DNA of 32,745 nt from Candidatus Scalindua sp. (GTDB lineage: Bacteria > Planctomycetota > Brocadiia > Brocadiales > Scalinduaceae): NCBI GenBank assembly GCA_021777035.1, contig JAIQZR010000156.1, positions 1 through 32,745 on the forward strand, written 5' to 3'. Positions 15,572 through 23,992 of the stretch are shown here, one piece after another. Each line of letters starts with the position of its first letter. The first letter of the stretch is position 1. Both the position numbers and the translations under genes were made by a program. The notes under the pieces are model-generated. The model searched no databases, had not been told where the DNA came from, and was given only the letters and a program-made list of their open reading frames with translations.

Positions 15572-16677
15572 TGAAAAATCTAAAACGGACGAAAAAAATG
15601 ATTTTACTGAACCCCGGACCGGTATGTACTTCAGAGAGGGTCAGAAATTCGCTTTTGAAAGGTGACATATGCCACCGTGAAAGTGAATTTTCAACAATTC
15701 TAAGTAACACGCGCAATAAAATACTGCAGGTATTTGCACCAAACGGAGGCTACGTGACAGCTATCATTACCGGTTCCGGAACTGCTTCATTAGAAGCGGG
15801 TATCTGCTCTTCAGTAAGCGAGGGGAGAAAGATATTAATCATAAATAATGGCGTTTATGGTGAGAGGATTTCACGTATAGCGTCCGCATATAAAATCGAT
15901 AAGGTTGAACTCAAGTACGACTGGCTTGAACGGCCGGACATTAATCAGATAGAGGATGCTATCTTACAAGACACTGAAATTGAAGTAGTATCAATGGTCC
16001 ACCATGAAACAACTACCGGTTTAATAAACCCAATCCATGAAGTAGGTGCTATTACTAAAAAGCACAACAAGACTCTCTTCCTGGATTCTGTCAGTGGCCT
16101 GGGTGGAGAAGAGATCGACTTGGCAAATGACAATGTGGATATATGTATCGGAACCGCAAATAAATGCATTCAGGGCCTGCCGGGATTATCATTTGTCCTT
16201 CTAAAAAAGGAGGAGGTACAAAGGCTCAGAAGTATACCTCCTCGTTCCCTTTACCTTAACGTCATCTCCCAACTGGATGAACAGGAGCAAAAAGGAGAAT
16301 GTCCATTTACGCCATCAGTACACACGTTCTATGCCTTTGAAGAGGCGCTGGACGAGTTGTTGGAAGAGAGTGTCCTGGGTCGGATAAACAGATACAAAAA
16401 AGCGTCATCATATTTAAGGAAAGAGTTCAAGCGACTTGGTCTGGAGCTACTTTTACCGGAAGAGTTCCTTTCTAATACAATTACGGCATTGTCTCTACCC
16501 AATAACATGACTTATGTACATCTACATGACAGTTTAAAGGAGAGGGGCTTCATCATCTATGCCGGTCAGGGATTATTAAATAAGACAATATTCAGGATTG
16601 CAAACATGGGAGAGTTAACCATGAATGACCTGGAAGCGTTTATTGCAAATCTAGAGGAAGTTATAGACGGCAGGTAG
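15571..16677 (+). CDS. phnW: 2-aminoethylphosphonate:pyruvate transaminase-like class V aminotransferase
   Basis: This is a PLP-dependent fold-type I transaminase of 368 residues. In this setting it would convert phosphonoacetaldehyde to 2-aminoethylphosphonate, running in the biosynthetic direction. Hallmarks are LLNPGPVCTSERVR, ICHRESEFS, ITGSGTASLEA, HHETTTGLINP, DSVSGLGGEEID and the lysine-containing TANKCIQGLPGLSFV, close to AEP transaminases. The start used (ATG 15571) overlaps the stop of the beta subunit; an internal ATG at 15598 would begin exactly at MILLNPGP. A degradative role is less likely because no phosphonatase (PhnX) is present. An alanine:glyoxylate transaminase is the main alternative. 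Confidence 0.78.
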   Translation: MKNLKRTKKMILLNPGPVCTSERVRNSLLKGDICHRESEFSTILSNTRNKILQVFAPNGGYVTAIITGSGTASLEAGICSSVSEGRKILIINNGVYGERISRIASAYKIDKVELKYDWLERPDINQIEDAILQDTEIEVVSMVHHETTTGLINPIHEVGAITKKHNKTLFLDSVSGLGGEEIDLANDNVDICIGTANKCIQGLPGLSFVLLKKEEVQRLRSIPPRSLYLNVISQLDEQEQKGECPFTPSVHTFYAFEEALDELLEESVLGRINRYKKASSYLRKEFKRLGLELLLPEEFLSNTITALSLPNNMTYVHLHDSLKERGFIIYAGQGLLNKTIFRIANMGELTMNDLEAFIANLEEVIDGR

Positions 16678-16732
16678 CATATATGATGGAATTACGAATT
16701 ACAATTTTAGATTTACGAATATAACAAGTTAT

Positions 16733-16756
16733 GTAGGGGCACGATGCTTCGTGCCC
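16733..16756 (+). repeat. REP-like GTAG hairpin, perfect 8-bp stem
   Basis: GTAG (16733-16736) is followed by GGGCACGA, loop TGCT and TCGTGCCC, a perfect stem. It is the plus-orientation relative of the element at 9695-9716. It lies within the operon, between the transaminase stop and the nucleotidyltransferase ribosome binding site. There it may modulate expression of the downstream half. Confidence 0.65.
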
Positions 16757-16785
16757 TGGCTATTTACAGGAGGAGAACGCAACAA

Positions 16786-17523
16786 GTGAAAGTTATTATG
16801 TTAGCCGCGGGTGTTGGGAAGAGGATGTCAGCAGTGACAAACGTAATACCCAAATGCCTGATTAAAATTGGCAATAAAACCCTTCTAGAGAGGCACATTG
16901 AAATAATATCCCAATTAGGAGTAGAGGATGTAGTTTTTGTTGTAGGTCATTTCAAGGAGAAGATAAAAGAGGTTGTAGAAAAAAACAGCAACGAATTAAA
17001 TATCACATATATTGAAAACGAGCAATACACAAAAGGCAGTGTCCTCTCTCTGTGGTATGCCAGAGAGGAGTTGGATGATGATGTACTGATTATGGATGCC
17101 GATGTGTTGTATCATGACAATCTACTTAAAAAGCTGGCAGAATCCAGTAATAAAAACTGCTTCCTGCTGGATGCAAACTGTGATGACACTGGCGAAGAGA
17201 TGATGCTCTTTGTAAAAGATGAAAAAGTAGTAGGGATATCGAAAGTCCACTCTTATGATTGTGATTTTAAGGGTGAAGGGGTTGGCTTTTTTAAACTTGC
17301 GGCAAAAGACTGCCATAGTCTTAAAACTATTCTTGAAGAGTTCGAACAGACCGGAAAGGTAAATGTTGAATATGAAGACACCCTACACGAGTTACTTTCA
17401 CAATGTACGGTCGGTTTTGAGAGTGTAGAAGAACTTCCATGGATTGAAATTGACTTTGAAGAAGATATAGAAAGGGCCGGAAGAGAAATTCTCCCAAAGA
17501 TAGAAAATGTCGTTAGCAACTGA
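16786..17523 (+). CDS. NTP transferase, LicC/PntC-like cytidylyltransferase
   Basis: This 245-residue nucleotidyltransferase probably activates a small amino-alcohol-type or aminophosphonate substrate with CTP. It has MLAAGVGKRM near the N-terminus with PKCLIKI, then LERHIEII, YIENEQYTKGSVLSLWYA, IMDADVLYH with the metal-binding Asp, a GVGFFKL strand and WIEIDFEEDIERA at the end. These match choline-phosphate and AEP cytidylyltransferases. GTG 16788 region (first base 16786) with AGGAGGAG upstream is chosen as start; an earlier in-frame ATG at 16744 falls inside the REP hairpin. CMP-AEP as product is inference from the neighbours. Confidence 0.78.
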   Translation: MKVIMLAAGVGKRMSAVTNVIPKCLIKIGNKTLLERHIEIISQLGVEDVVFVVGHFKEKIKEVVEKNSNELNITYIENEQYTKGSVLSLWYAREELDDDVLIMDADVLYHDNLLKKLAESSNKNCFLLDANCDDTGEEMMLFVKDEKVVGISKVHSYDCDFKGEGVGFFKLAAKDCHSLKTILEEFEQTGKVNVEYEDTLHELLSQCTVGFESVEELPWIEIDFEEDIERAGREILPKIENVVSN

Positions 17524-18163
17524 AAAAAAGAGTGACCAATCTGTAATGTCTCATTCAGACAGTCCAATAATTGATAGATACATAATCCGCAAAATATCAG
17601 GGTTTATTACAGGAGGCCTCATAAAAACACCCATCTCTCCAAACCAGGTAACCATCATAAGCCTGATACTTGGCATCATCTCAGGCGTTCTGTTTTCTTG
17701 TGGAGAACATGCTTACACCCTTATGGCAGGTGTAGTATATTTCCTTTCTACTATTTTTGACCAATGCGATGGAGAGGTTGCCAGGGCCAAACAGATGTCA
17801 TCTGAATTTGGCAGGATTTTCGATATAATAGTCGACTCTATAGTTAATGCAATAATCGTTATTGTGATAACTATTGCTATTTATAAAGTAAATGGTTCCG
17901 ATCTTACTATCATAGTAGGTTCGCTGTCTATGATAGGTATCGTAATTTCACTCCTCTTAACAACTTATTTTAGTAGTGAAAGTGAAAAATGTACCGGACC
18001 AAAAGAGATACTTGACAAGCTGAACAATAAGGATTTTTTTTATATTATCATGCTCGCATCCGTAATCTTTAATCAGATGATGTGGTTTCTTCTAATTATG
18101 GCGGTTGGAACAAATATTTACTGGATATTACACAAAATAGCCCATCGTAAAATTGTAACCTGA
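17507..18163 (+). CDS. CDP-alcohol phosphatidyltransferase family membrane protein
   Basis: This is an integral-membrane enzyme of 218 residues that transfers a phospho- or phosphono-head group between a CDP/CMP-activated donor and an alcohol. The signature DxxDGxxARx8GxxxDxxxD is complete: DQCDGEVAR followed by the spaced G, D and D of FGRIFDIIVDS, about residues 85-112. Four to five hydrophobic segments follow or flank it. The ATG at 17507 overlaps the preceding gene by 17 bases; an ATG at 17546 is an alternative. Its place after a PntC-like gene suggests that it attaches the activated head group to a lipid acceptor, but the acceptor is unknown. Confidence 0.82.
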   Translation: MSLATEKKSDQSVMSHSDSPIIDRYIIRKISGFITGGLIKTPISPNQVTIISLILGIISGVLFSCGEHAYTLMAGVVYFLSTIFDQCDGEVARAKQMSSEFGRIFDIIVDSIVNAIIVIVITIAIYKVNGSDLTIIVGSLSMIGIVISLLLTTYFSSESEKCTGPKEILDKLNNKDFFYIIMLASVIFNQMMWFLLIMAVGTNIYWILHKIAHRKIVT

Positions 18164-18181
18164 ATTGGATAACTCCTGATT

Positions 18182-19825
18182 GTGAGCATTAAGAAAATAA
18201 TTGAATATCACGAGAGGACAAAACACTTCCCGAATCGTCCAGCAAATTCTACAGGCTATCTCGATTGGGCCACTGAACCTAATCCGTTTAGAAGCTATGA
18301 GGGGACAGACCCTGTTCAGCTTCCTTTCTCAACTACTGTTCTGGATGCAAATTATTATGATTTATTTAACAGGAAGAAAAATGAGCTGCAACCCTTCTCC
18401 TTAACAAATATCGCCCGTCTCCTGGAGTTGTCCATGGGGCTTTCCGCCTGGAAATCACATTCAGGAACATCGTGGGCGCTACGAATGAACCCTTCAAGTG
18501 GGAATCTCCATCCCACTGAGACACATCTTGTTCTACCGCCGTGCCAGGGAAACAACCGTCCAGGAGGGGTTTTCCATTACAACTCTCTACCACATGTACT
18601 TGAACCAAGAGCAGAATTTGATGAACAGCTCTGGTTAAAACTAGAAAAACACTTTCGTCAAAAAGGATTTCTGGTTGGACTTACCAGTATTTATTGGAGA
18701 GAATCCTGGAAATATGGTGAACGTGCATTTCGTTACTGTAATCATGACATAGGGCATGCAATGGCCTGTCTGGCTTTCTCCGCAAACCTATTAGGGTGGA
18801 AAGCAACCTATCTCAATTCTTTGTCAACGAGAGAGATAGAAATCATTCTGGGATTTCAAAAAACCCGGTGGAAAGAATTTGAGAAGGAAGAACCGGAACT
18901 TCTATTATTTGTGCATGAAAGCACTGAAAGTTTTGACATAAGAGGCATTACACCTGACATTCTTGAATCATTTGAGTCTCTTAATTTCAAAGGTAGACCA
19001 AACCAGTTAAGCAAGGACCACGAGGACTGGTATGTTATTGATGAAGTATCCGAAGAGACGAACAAACCCGTAACAGAAGGAAAAACATATGATTACAAAG
19101 AGCATGAATATTTTGAGAAAGAAATAGCTTCAATGACTGGCGAAAAAATTATACGCCAGAGAAGGAGCGCCCAAGCCTATGATGAAAAAACCGCTATCAC
19201 AAAAAGAGTTTTTTTCGCTATATTAGACAAGACCATTCCACGGAGCCACAGCGCCCCATTTGATCTGGGACTTGGTGATATTTATGTCCACCTCTTCATT
19301 TTTGTTCACAGGGTAGTTGGTCTGGATTCCGGACTCTATTTCCTGGTTCGTAACGAAGAAGATCTTATAGACATTAAGCGAAATTGTCATCCATATTTCT
19401 TATGGAAAAAAGTGAATGATGCGCCACACACGCTTAATCTTTATCTTTTACAAAATGGAGATTTTAGGAGAGAGACTGCATTCGCAAGCTGCCAGCAAGA
19501 TATCGCCAGTGATGGAGCTTTTTCCATTGGAATGATTGCAAAGTTTAAGAGCAACTTAGAAAACGAACCTTTCTTATATCGCAGGCTCTTCTGGGAAACC
19601 GGAATAATTGGACAGGTGCTTTATCTGGAGGCGGAAGCCCATTCGGTTAGAGGCACTGGAATCGGATGTTTTTTTGACGATGTTGTTCATAAGCTCTTAG
19701 GATTTAATGACAATACATACCAAAGCCTCTACCACTTCACCATCGGAGGTGCATTAGAAGACACAAGAATTACTACACAATCAGCCTACTACCACTTAAG
19801 AAAAAGCAATCACAGCCACGAATGA
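18182..19825 (+). CDS. SagB/ThcOx-type nitroreductase-fold oxidoreductase with two domains
   Basis: The 547-residue protein contains two nitroreductase-like halves. The first (about residues 70-230) has RMNPSSGNLHPTE, the FMN-binding hallmark of SagB-type dehydrogenases, and ending in AFRYCNHDIGHAMACLAFSA. The second (about 320-540) has IIRQRRSAQAYD, a degenerate middle and GIIGQVLYLEAEAHSVRGTGIGCFFDD. SagB proteins oxidise azolines in RiPP synthesis, but no cyclodehydratase or precursor peptide is visible here, so the substrate is unknown. The start is GTG at 18182, 18 bases after the phosphatidyltransferase, so it may be the sixth gene of that operon. Confidence 0.8.
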   Translation: MSIKKIIEYHERTKHFPNRPANSTGYLDWATEPNPFRSYEGTDPVQLPFSTTVLDANYYDLFNRKKNELQPFSLTNIARLLELSMGLSAWKSHSGTSWALRMNPSSGNLHPTETHLVLPPCQGNNRPGGVFHYNSLPHVLEPRAEFDEQLWLKLEKHFRQKGFLVGLTSIYWRESWKYGERAFRYCNHDIGHAMACLAFSANLLGWKATYLNSLSTREIEIILGFQKTRWKEFEKEEPELLLFVHESTESFDIRGITPDILESFESLNFKGRPNQLSKDHEDWYVIDEVSEETNKPVTEGKTYDYKEHEYFEKEIASMTGEKIIRQRRSAQAYDEKTAITKRVFFAILDKTIPRSHSAPFDLGLGDIYVHLFIFVHRVVGLDSGLYFLVRNEEDLIDIKRNCHPYFLWKKVNDAPHTLNLYLLQNGDFRRETAFASCQQDIASDGAFSIGMIAKFKSNLENEPFLYRRLFWETGIIGQVLYLEAEAHSVRGTGIGCFFDDVVHKLLGFNDNTYQSLYHFTIGGALEDTRITTQSAYYHLRKSNHSHE

Positions 19826-20026
19826 AAGGGGTTTAGTGCAGATACTGTATAAAAAAAGCAAAAGTATGTACTTGCCCAGTTACACTAGCAATAGTGCTAA
19901 CTCACATTCAAACAGATGTTCGCTCTTCTCATTCTTTTAATAATCCCTGAAAATGTCACATCCAATGGACTGGTACAAGCAATTCATAGTGTTCAAAAGG
20001 CCTACCCTTTAGTCTCATCTTAACGT

Positions 20027-20041
20027 TTTAAGCGGGGTAAA
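20027..20041. repeat. 15-bp inverted repeat, left arm
   Basis: TTTAAGCGGGGTAAA matches the reverse complement of 20516-20530 at 14 of 15 positions. The arms flank the hemerythrin-like gene exactly, about 40 bp from each end. Confidence 0.45.
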
Positions 20042-20081
20042 CGTAAAATAATGAAACAAGAAACTGCTTCTCTTCCAGATA

Positions 20082-20483
20082 TCAATAACCTAGCTTTTCA
20101 AGCTCAGGGTAAAACTTTCCTTCTTCAAATGCGATTCTGTCTGCAAGCGCGTTTTTTATACCGCTGTAATCGTTTGCAAAGTCATCGCTGTCAACTGTAT
20201 CAGACGATGAGTACTTATCAAAAAATGGTAATAACGCTGTTTGTGCGATACTACCGAGTTCATCCATAAATCTTTGCGCTGACGACCTGAAAGGTCCTTC
20301 AACACCTACTTTATTCATCGCCTCCCGTATAACATTGTTTTCTTCCCCAACATGTGCCAACAAAGCCTCTTTTAAACTATTTAGCGCATCAACTCTTTGT
20401 TGCCCTTCCGAAGAATCAATCTGTCCCAATAAACTTACTGCTGTCTGGTGTGTTGCTTTGAAACCAACTACTGTTGCTCCCAT
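20082..20483 (-). CDS. Hemerythrin-like four-helix protein with reduced metal ligands
   Basis: The 133-residue all-helical protein follows the HHE/hemerythrin layout: helix 1 with FKATHQTAVSLL (His12), helix 2 with LLAHVGEEN (His43, Glu46/47), helix 3 with FMDELGSIAQTALLPFF and helix 4 with LADRIAFEEGKFYPELEKLGY. Standard HHE proteins have a His in helices 3 and 4 (HxxxE); here those positions read as other residues, so a di-iron site may be incomplete. The ATG has a G-rich ribosome binding site 8 bases upstream. It is a single gene, convergent with nothing close. Function unknown. Confidence 0.6.
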   Translation of the reverse strand: MGATVVGFKATHQTAVSLLGQIDSSEGQQRVDALNSLKEALLAHVGEENNVIREAMNKVGVEGPFRSSAQRFMDELGSIAQTALLPFFDKYSSSDTVDSDDFANDYSGIKNALADRIAFEEGKFYPELEKLGY

Positions 20484-20515
20484 ATGACAACCCCCCTCTC
20501 TTAATATTACAAAAA

Positions 20516-20530
20516 TTTACCCCGCTCAAA
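20516..20530. repeat. 15-bp inverted repeat, right arm
   Basis: TTTACCCCGCTCAAA pairs with the arm at 20027-20041 with one mismatch. It lies upstream of the hemerythrin-like gene on the minus strand and could be an operator half or a scar. Confidence 0.45.
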
Positions 20531-20593
20531 TTTGTATCTATATAGAAATAATGAAAAGCAGAAAATATCTACTCAGATCAGAAATTTATCTTT

Positions 20594-20622
20594 TTGACAA
20601 TGTACCCGTGCGAATATACAAT
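20594..20622 (+). promoter_or_regulatory. Sigma-70-like promoter for nadB
   Basis: Consensus TTGACA (20594-20599) and TACAAT (20617-20622, five of six) are spaced by 17 bases. The nadB ATG is at 20666, giving a leader of about 36 bases. Confidence 0.65.
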
Positions 20623-20665
20623 CCATATACATAGAGGCAGGGTAATCTAACAATATTTATAGGCG

Positions 20666-22270
20666 ATGACAACAAAAAATATTTTCAAAAGATACTTAGT
20701 TTCCTTCAACAGCAAAACACTTCAACATATTTTCACAGACACTCTTATAGTAGGAAGCGGTGTCGCGGGCTTAAGCTCTGCCTTACATGCTTCAAAGGGA
20801 GGATCAGTCTTAGTAGTCACTAAGTCAAAGATAAATGAGAATTGCACTGAGCATGCTCAAGGAGGGATTGCCGCAAAACTAAATCCAGTTGATAGCTATA
20901 AACAACACATAAATGACACCTTGGAGACAGGGCATGGTATTTGTGATGAAAGTGTGGTTAGCGGAGTAGTCAGAGAAGGCCCAAAGCGTGTAAAAGAATT
21001 AATAGCGTGGGGTGCCAAATTTGATAAGGAGGACGGAAAACTGGCCTTCACAAAAGAGGGTGCACACCGTTATCCGAGAATACTACGGGCCAGGGGAGAT
21101 TCCACGGGTAAGGAAATTGAAGAAACACTGATCAATGTCGTTAAAAAAAATCCTAGAATCAGGGTTTTTGAGCATACATTTGCTCTTGATCTGTTGGTAA
21201 GTAAAAACAGTTGTAATGGAATTATTGCATGGCGTAAGAAAGGAGGAAACACTCTGATATGGGCCAAGCAAACAATCCTGGCATCAGGAGGTTGTGGCCA
21301 GGTTTATCGAGAAACAACAAACCCTGAAATATCAACCGGAGACGGAATTGCGATGGCTTACCGGGCCGGTATAAAACTGCAGGATCTAGAATTCGTACAA
21401 TTTCACCCGACAACATTATACGTAGCTGGCGCTGAAAGGGTCTTAATTTCTGAAACAGTCCGTGGCGAGGGGGGAATATTGAGGAACAAATTTGGTGAAA
21501 AGTTCATGCTAAAGTATCATCCCAGCGCCGAACTTGCACCTAGAGATATCGTCAGCAGGAGCATTGTACAGGAAATTCGCGCAACTGATCACACGCATGT
21601 ATATCTAGATGTAAGGCACATTCCAAAAGAAAAACTCAGCACAAGGTTTCCAAAAATAAAAAAGTTATGCAAGTCTTTTGGAATTGATATAACCAAAGAA
21701 TTGATCCCGGTACACCCAAGTGCCCATTATATGATTGGTGGCATTAAGGTAGATGAAAAAGGAAGGACGAGCATGGACAACCTCTTTGCATGCGGAGAAG
21801 TATCCTGCACAGGATTACATGGTGCAAACCGATTAGGTAGCAACTCATTACTAGAAGGGCTGGTCTTTGGCTACAGAGTCGGTCACATAGCGAGTAAGGA
21901 AGCGGCAAAAAGGAAAGATGAACTTTTATCTCCACGTTTCTTTAAAGGGCCGCCCAAAAAGCACTTATATAATGAGCTGAACCTGAAAGATGTAAAAAAT
22001 TCCCTAAAAAGTATTATGTGGAGAAATGTTGGTATTGAGAGAGATGGCAAGTACCTTAAAGACACAGTTAATAGCATTAAACACTGGTCAAAGTATATAA
22101 TAAGTAACGAATTTTCATCACCACATGGTTGGGAAGTACAAAATATGCTCACAGTGTCAATTTTAATTGCAAACTCAGCTTCCAAGAGATGTGAATCGAG
22201 AGGTGTACACTATCGGATAGACAACCCTGAAACAAATAACAAGCAATGGAAAAAACACATCATAGTTTAA
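20666..22270 (+). CDS. nadB: L-aspartate oxidase
   Basis: NadB oxidises aspartate to iminoaspartate with FAD, the first step of de novo NAD synthesis. The dinucleotide motif VGSGVAGLSSALHA is near residues 29-42. It is followed by EHAQGGIAAKL, the RARGDSTGKEIE segment, EFVQFHPTTLY, GEGGILRN, HPSAHYMIGGI and GANRLGSNSLLEGLVFG, all family hallmarks. The 534-residue length is normal, with an N-terminal extension of about 25 residues before the FAD loop. The final catalytic NadB-specific HPSAHYMIGG supports aspartate oxidase over succinate dehydrogenase. No nadA or nadC is adjacent. Confidence 0.93.
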   Translation: MTTKNIFKRYLVSFNSKTLQHIFTDTLIVGSGVAGLSSALHASKGGSVLVVTKSKINENCTEHAQGGIAAKLNPVDSYKQHINDTLETGHGICDESVVSGVVREGPKRVKELIAWGAKFDKEDGKLAFTKEGAHRYPRILRARGDSTGKEIEETLINVVKKNPRIRVFEHTFALDLLVSKNSCNGIIAWRKKGGNTLIWAKQTILASGGCGQVYRETTNPEISTGDGIAMAYRAGIKLQDLEFVQFHPTTLYVAGAERVLISETVRGEGGILRNKFGEKFMLKYHPSAELAPRDIVSRSIVQEIRATDHTHVYLDVRHIPKEKLSTRFPKIKKLCKSFGIDITKELIPVHPSAHYMIGGIKVDEKGRTSMDNLFACGEVSCTGLHGANRLGSNSLLEGLVFGYRVGHIASKEAAKRKDELLSPRFFKGPPKKHLYNELNLKDVKNSLKSIMWRNVGIERDGKYLKDTVNSIKHWSKYIISNEFSSPHGWEVQNMLTVSILIANSASKRCESRGVHYRIDNPETNNKQWKKHIIV

Positions 22271-22275
22271 AGATG

Positions 22276-22291
22276 ACAAAGACGGCTTTGT
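22276..22291. terminator. Short hairpin between convergent nadB and fabF
   Basis: ACAAAG, loop ACGG and CTTTGT form a 6-bp stem in the 60-bp gap between the two convergent genes. There is no T-run on either side, so it is a weak bidirectional terminator candidate. Confidence 0.3.
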
Positions 22292-22330
22292 ACAATAACT
22301 TCTCAATGTAGTAGATTCAGACAATAAGTA

Positions 22331-23572
22331 TTAGCGGGCCTTACCCAGGATAATGCTGACATTGTGTCCGCCAAAACCAAAAGAATTGGACATCACATTC
22401 TCTACGTGCATCTCCCTCGCTTCGTTTGGTACAAAGTCTATTCCACTACAGTCCGGATCCGGATTTTCATAATTTATCGTAGGAGGTATTACGTTCTTAT
22501 CTAGTACCAATGAGCATATCAATGCCTCTACTCCACCTGAAGCTCCTAATTGATGTCCCAACATAGATTTTGTCGAGCTAACAGACAGTTTTTTTACATG
22601 ATCCCCAAAGACCTTCTTAATAGCATTAATTTCAACCATATCACCAAGGTGAGTAGACGTCGCATGCGCGTTAATGTACGATATTTGTTCAGCGTTCAAT
22701 TTGGCATCATCTAATGCATTTCTCATTGCGATACATGCACCGTCACCCTCAGGGTGTGGAGCGGTTATGTGATGTGCGTCATCGCTCATTGCAAAGCCGA
22801 GCATCTCAGCATAAATGGTTGCGCCTCTCCTCTTTGCACTTTCCATTTCTTCTAAAATTACCATACCAGAACCTTCCGAAATGACAAATCCATTCCTATC
22901 TCTGTCAAAAGGCCTGCTGGCTTTCTGAGGATCATCATTTCTTTTCGACAATGCCTTCATATTGTTAAAAGCGCTTACACAAAGCGGAGTAATCGTCGCT
23001 TCAGTTCCTCCTGCAAACATTACAGAAGCTTCTCCTCTCTGAACAATCCTGAAAGCTTCAACAATAGCATGCGCACCAGACGCACAGGCAGTGATAACAG
23101 AAAAATTCGCGGCTTGAAGTCCAAACTTAATAGCTATGTAACCCGGTGCAGCATTAGCCATTAATTTGGTAATCATAAACGGAGAAACTCTTGATGGGCC
23201 TCTTTCGAGCAAAACCTTATGCTGAGCTTCAATCTCAATAATACCTCCAATACCTGTACCGATAATTGCACCTACCTTTTTCCGATCCATACTATCAAGG
23301 TCTATTCCGGAATCTTCAATGGCAAGAGTAGCTGATGCTACAGCAAATTGAGTAAATCTATCTAATCTTCTTTCTTCCTTTTTATCAAACCACTTACTTG
23401 GATCAAAGTCCGATGCTTCCCCTGCGATAAACACTTCCTGACCTGCAGTGTCAAAAGCAGTTATATTAGAAATTCCACTTTTTCCACTACATAATGAATC
23501 CCAAAGTAGATCTTTCTGATAACCCACCGGTGTTATTGCCCCAAGACCTGTAATCGCAACTCTAAGTCCCAT
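22331..23572 (-). CDS. fabF: 3-oxoacyl-[acyl-carrier-protein] synthase II
   Basis: This is the condensing enzyme that elongates acyl-ACP in fatty-acid synthesis. The Cys-His-His active site is complete: C163 in TACASG, H303 in NAHATSTHLGD and H340 in SMLGHQLGASGG, with K335. The length of 413 residues is standard. The NAHATSTH motif carries Ala and His where most FabF proteins have NAHGTSTP, a mild variant. The gene starts 5 bases after acpP and is surely co-transcribed with it. Confidence 0.94.
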   Translation of the reverse strand: MGLRVAITGLGAITPVGYQKDLLWDSLCSGKSGISNITAFDTAGQEVFIAGEASDFDPSKWFDKKEERRLDRFTQFAVASATLAIEDSGIDLDSMDRKKVGAIIGTGIGGIIEIEAQHKVLLERGPSRVSPFMITKLMANAAPGYIAIKFGLQAANFSVITACASGAHAIVEAFRIVQRGEASVMFAGGTEATITPLCVSAFNNMKALSKRNDDPQKASRPFDRDRNGFVISEGSGMVILEEMESAKRRGATIYAEMLGFAMSDDAHHITAPHPEGDGACIAMRNALDDAKLNAEQISYINAHATSTHLGDMVEINAIKKVFGDHVKKLSVSSTKSMLGHQLGASGGVEALICSLVLDKNVIPPTINYENPDPDCSGIDFVPNEAREMHVENVMSNSFGFGGHNVSIILGKAR

Positions 23573-23577
23573 CGTTT

Positions 23578-23820
23578 TTACTTATGCTCCTTAATATAGT
23601 TTATTGCATCACCGACAGTTTGCATCTTCTCAGCATCTTCATCCGGAATACTCACATCAAATGCATCTTCCAACTCCATCACTAATTCTACGGTATCAAG
23701 CGAATCCGCACCCAAATCGTTTATGAATGAGGTGTCTGGAGTAACCTGATCCTTATTAGCACCCATCTGCTTAACAATTATTTCTTTTACCTTTTCTTCA
23801 ACTGATTCTTCTGTAGACAA
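23578..23820 (-). CDS. acpP: Acyl carrier protein
   Basis: The 80-residue acidic protein carries growing acyl chains on a 4-phosphopantetheine arm attached at Ser40 in the motif [16 protein letters not shown]. The length and helix pattern are typical of fatty-acid ACP. An AGGAGG-like site lies just ahead of the ATG. It is followed directly by fabF; upstream there is a 172-bp gap to fabH where fabD and fabG usually sit. Confidence 0.96.
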   Translation of the reverse strand: MSTEESVEEKVKEIIVKQMGANKDQVTPDTSFINDLGADSLDTVELVMELEDAFDVSIPDEDAEKMQTVGDAINYIKEHK

Positions 23821-23992
23821 GACATTTCCTCCTTAGGACAAAATTCCCAGATTTTTCAATATTTTACTATTACTAATACTTCTCATATTTCTGTAGGATC
23901 AATTTCTCATAGGCAATTATACAAACAACTTCCTCGAACCTATTCTATAAAGCACTTCAGATTATCCAAAGACTACATTTATGTTCTTCATT

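Noticed and set aside
20051-20269. 72-residue plus-strand frame overlapping the hemerythrin-like gene
   Set aside because: It is antisense to a better supported gene and has no recognisable features.
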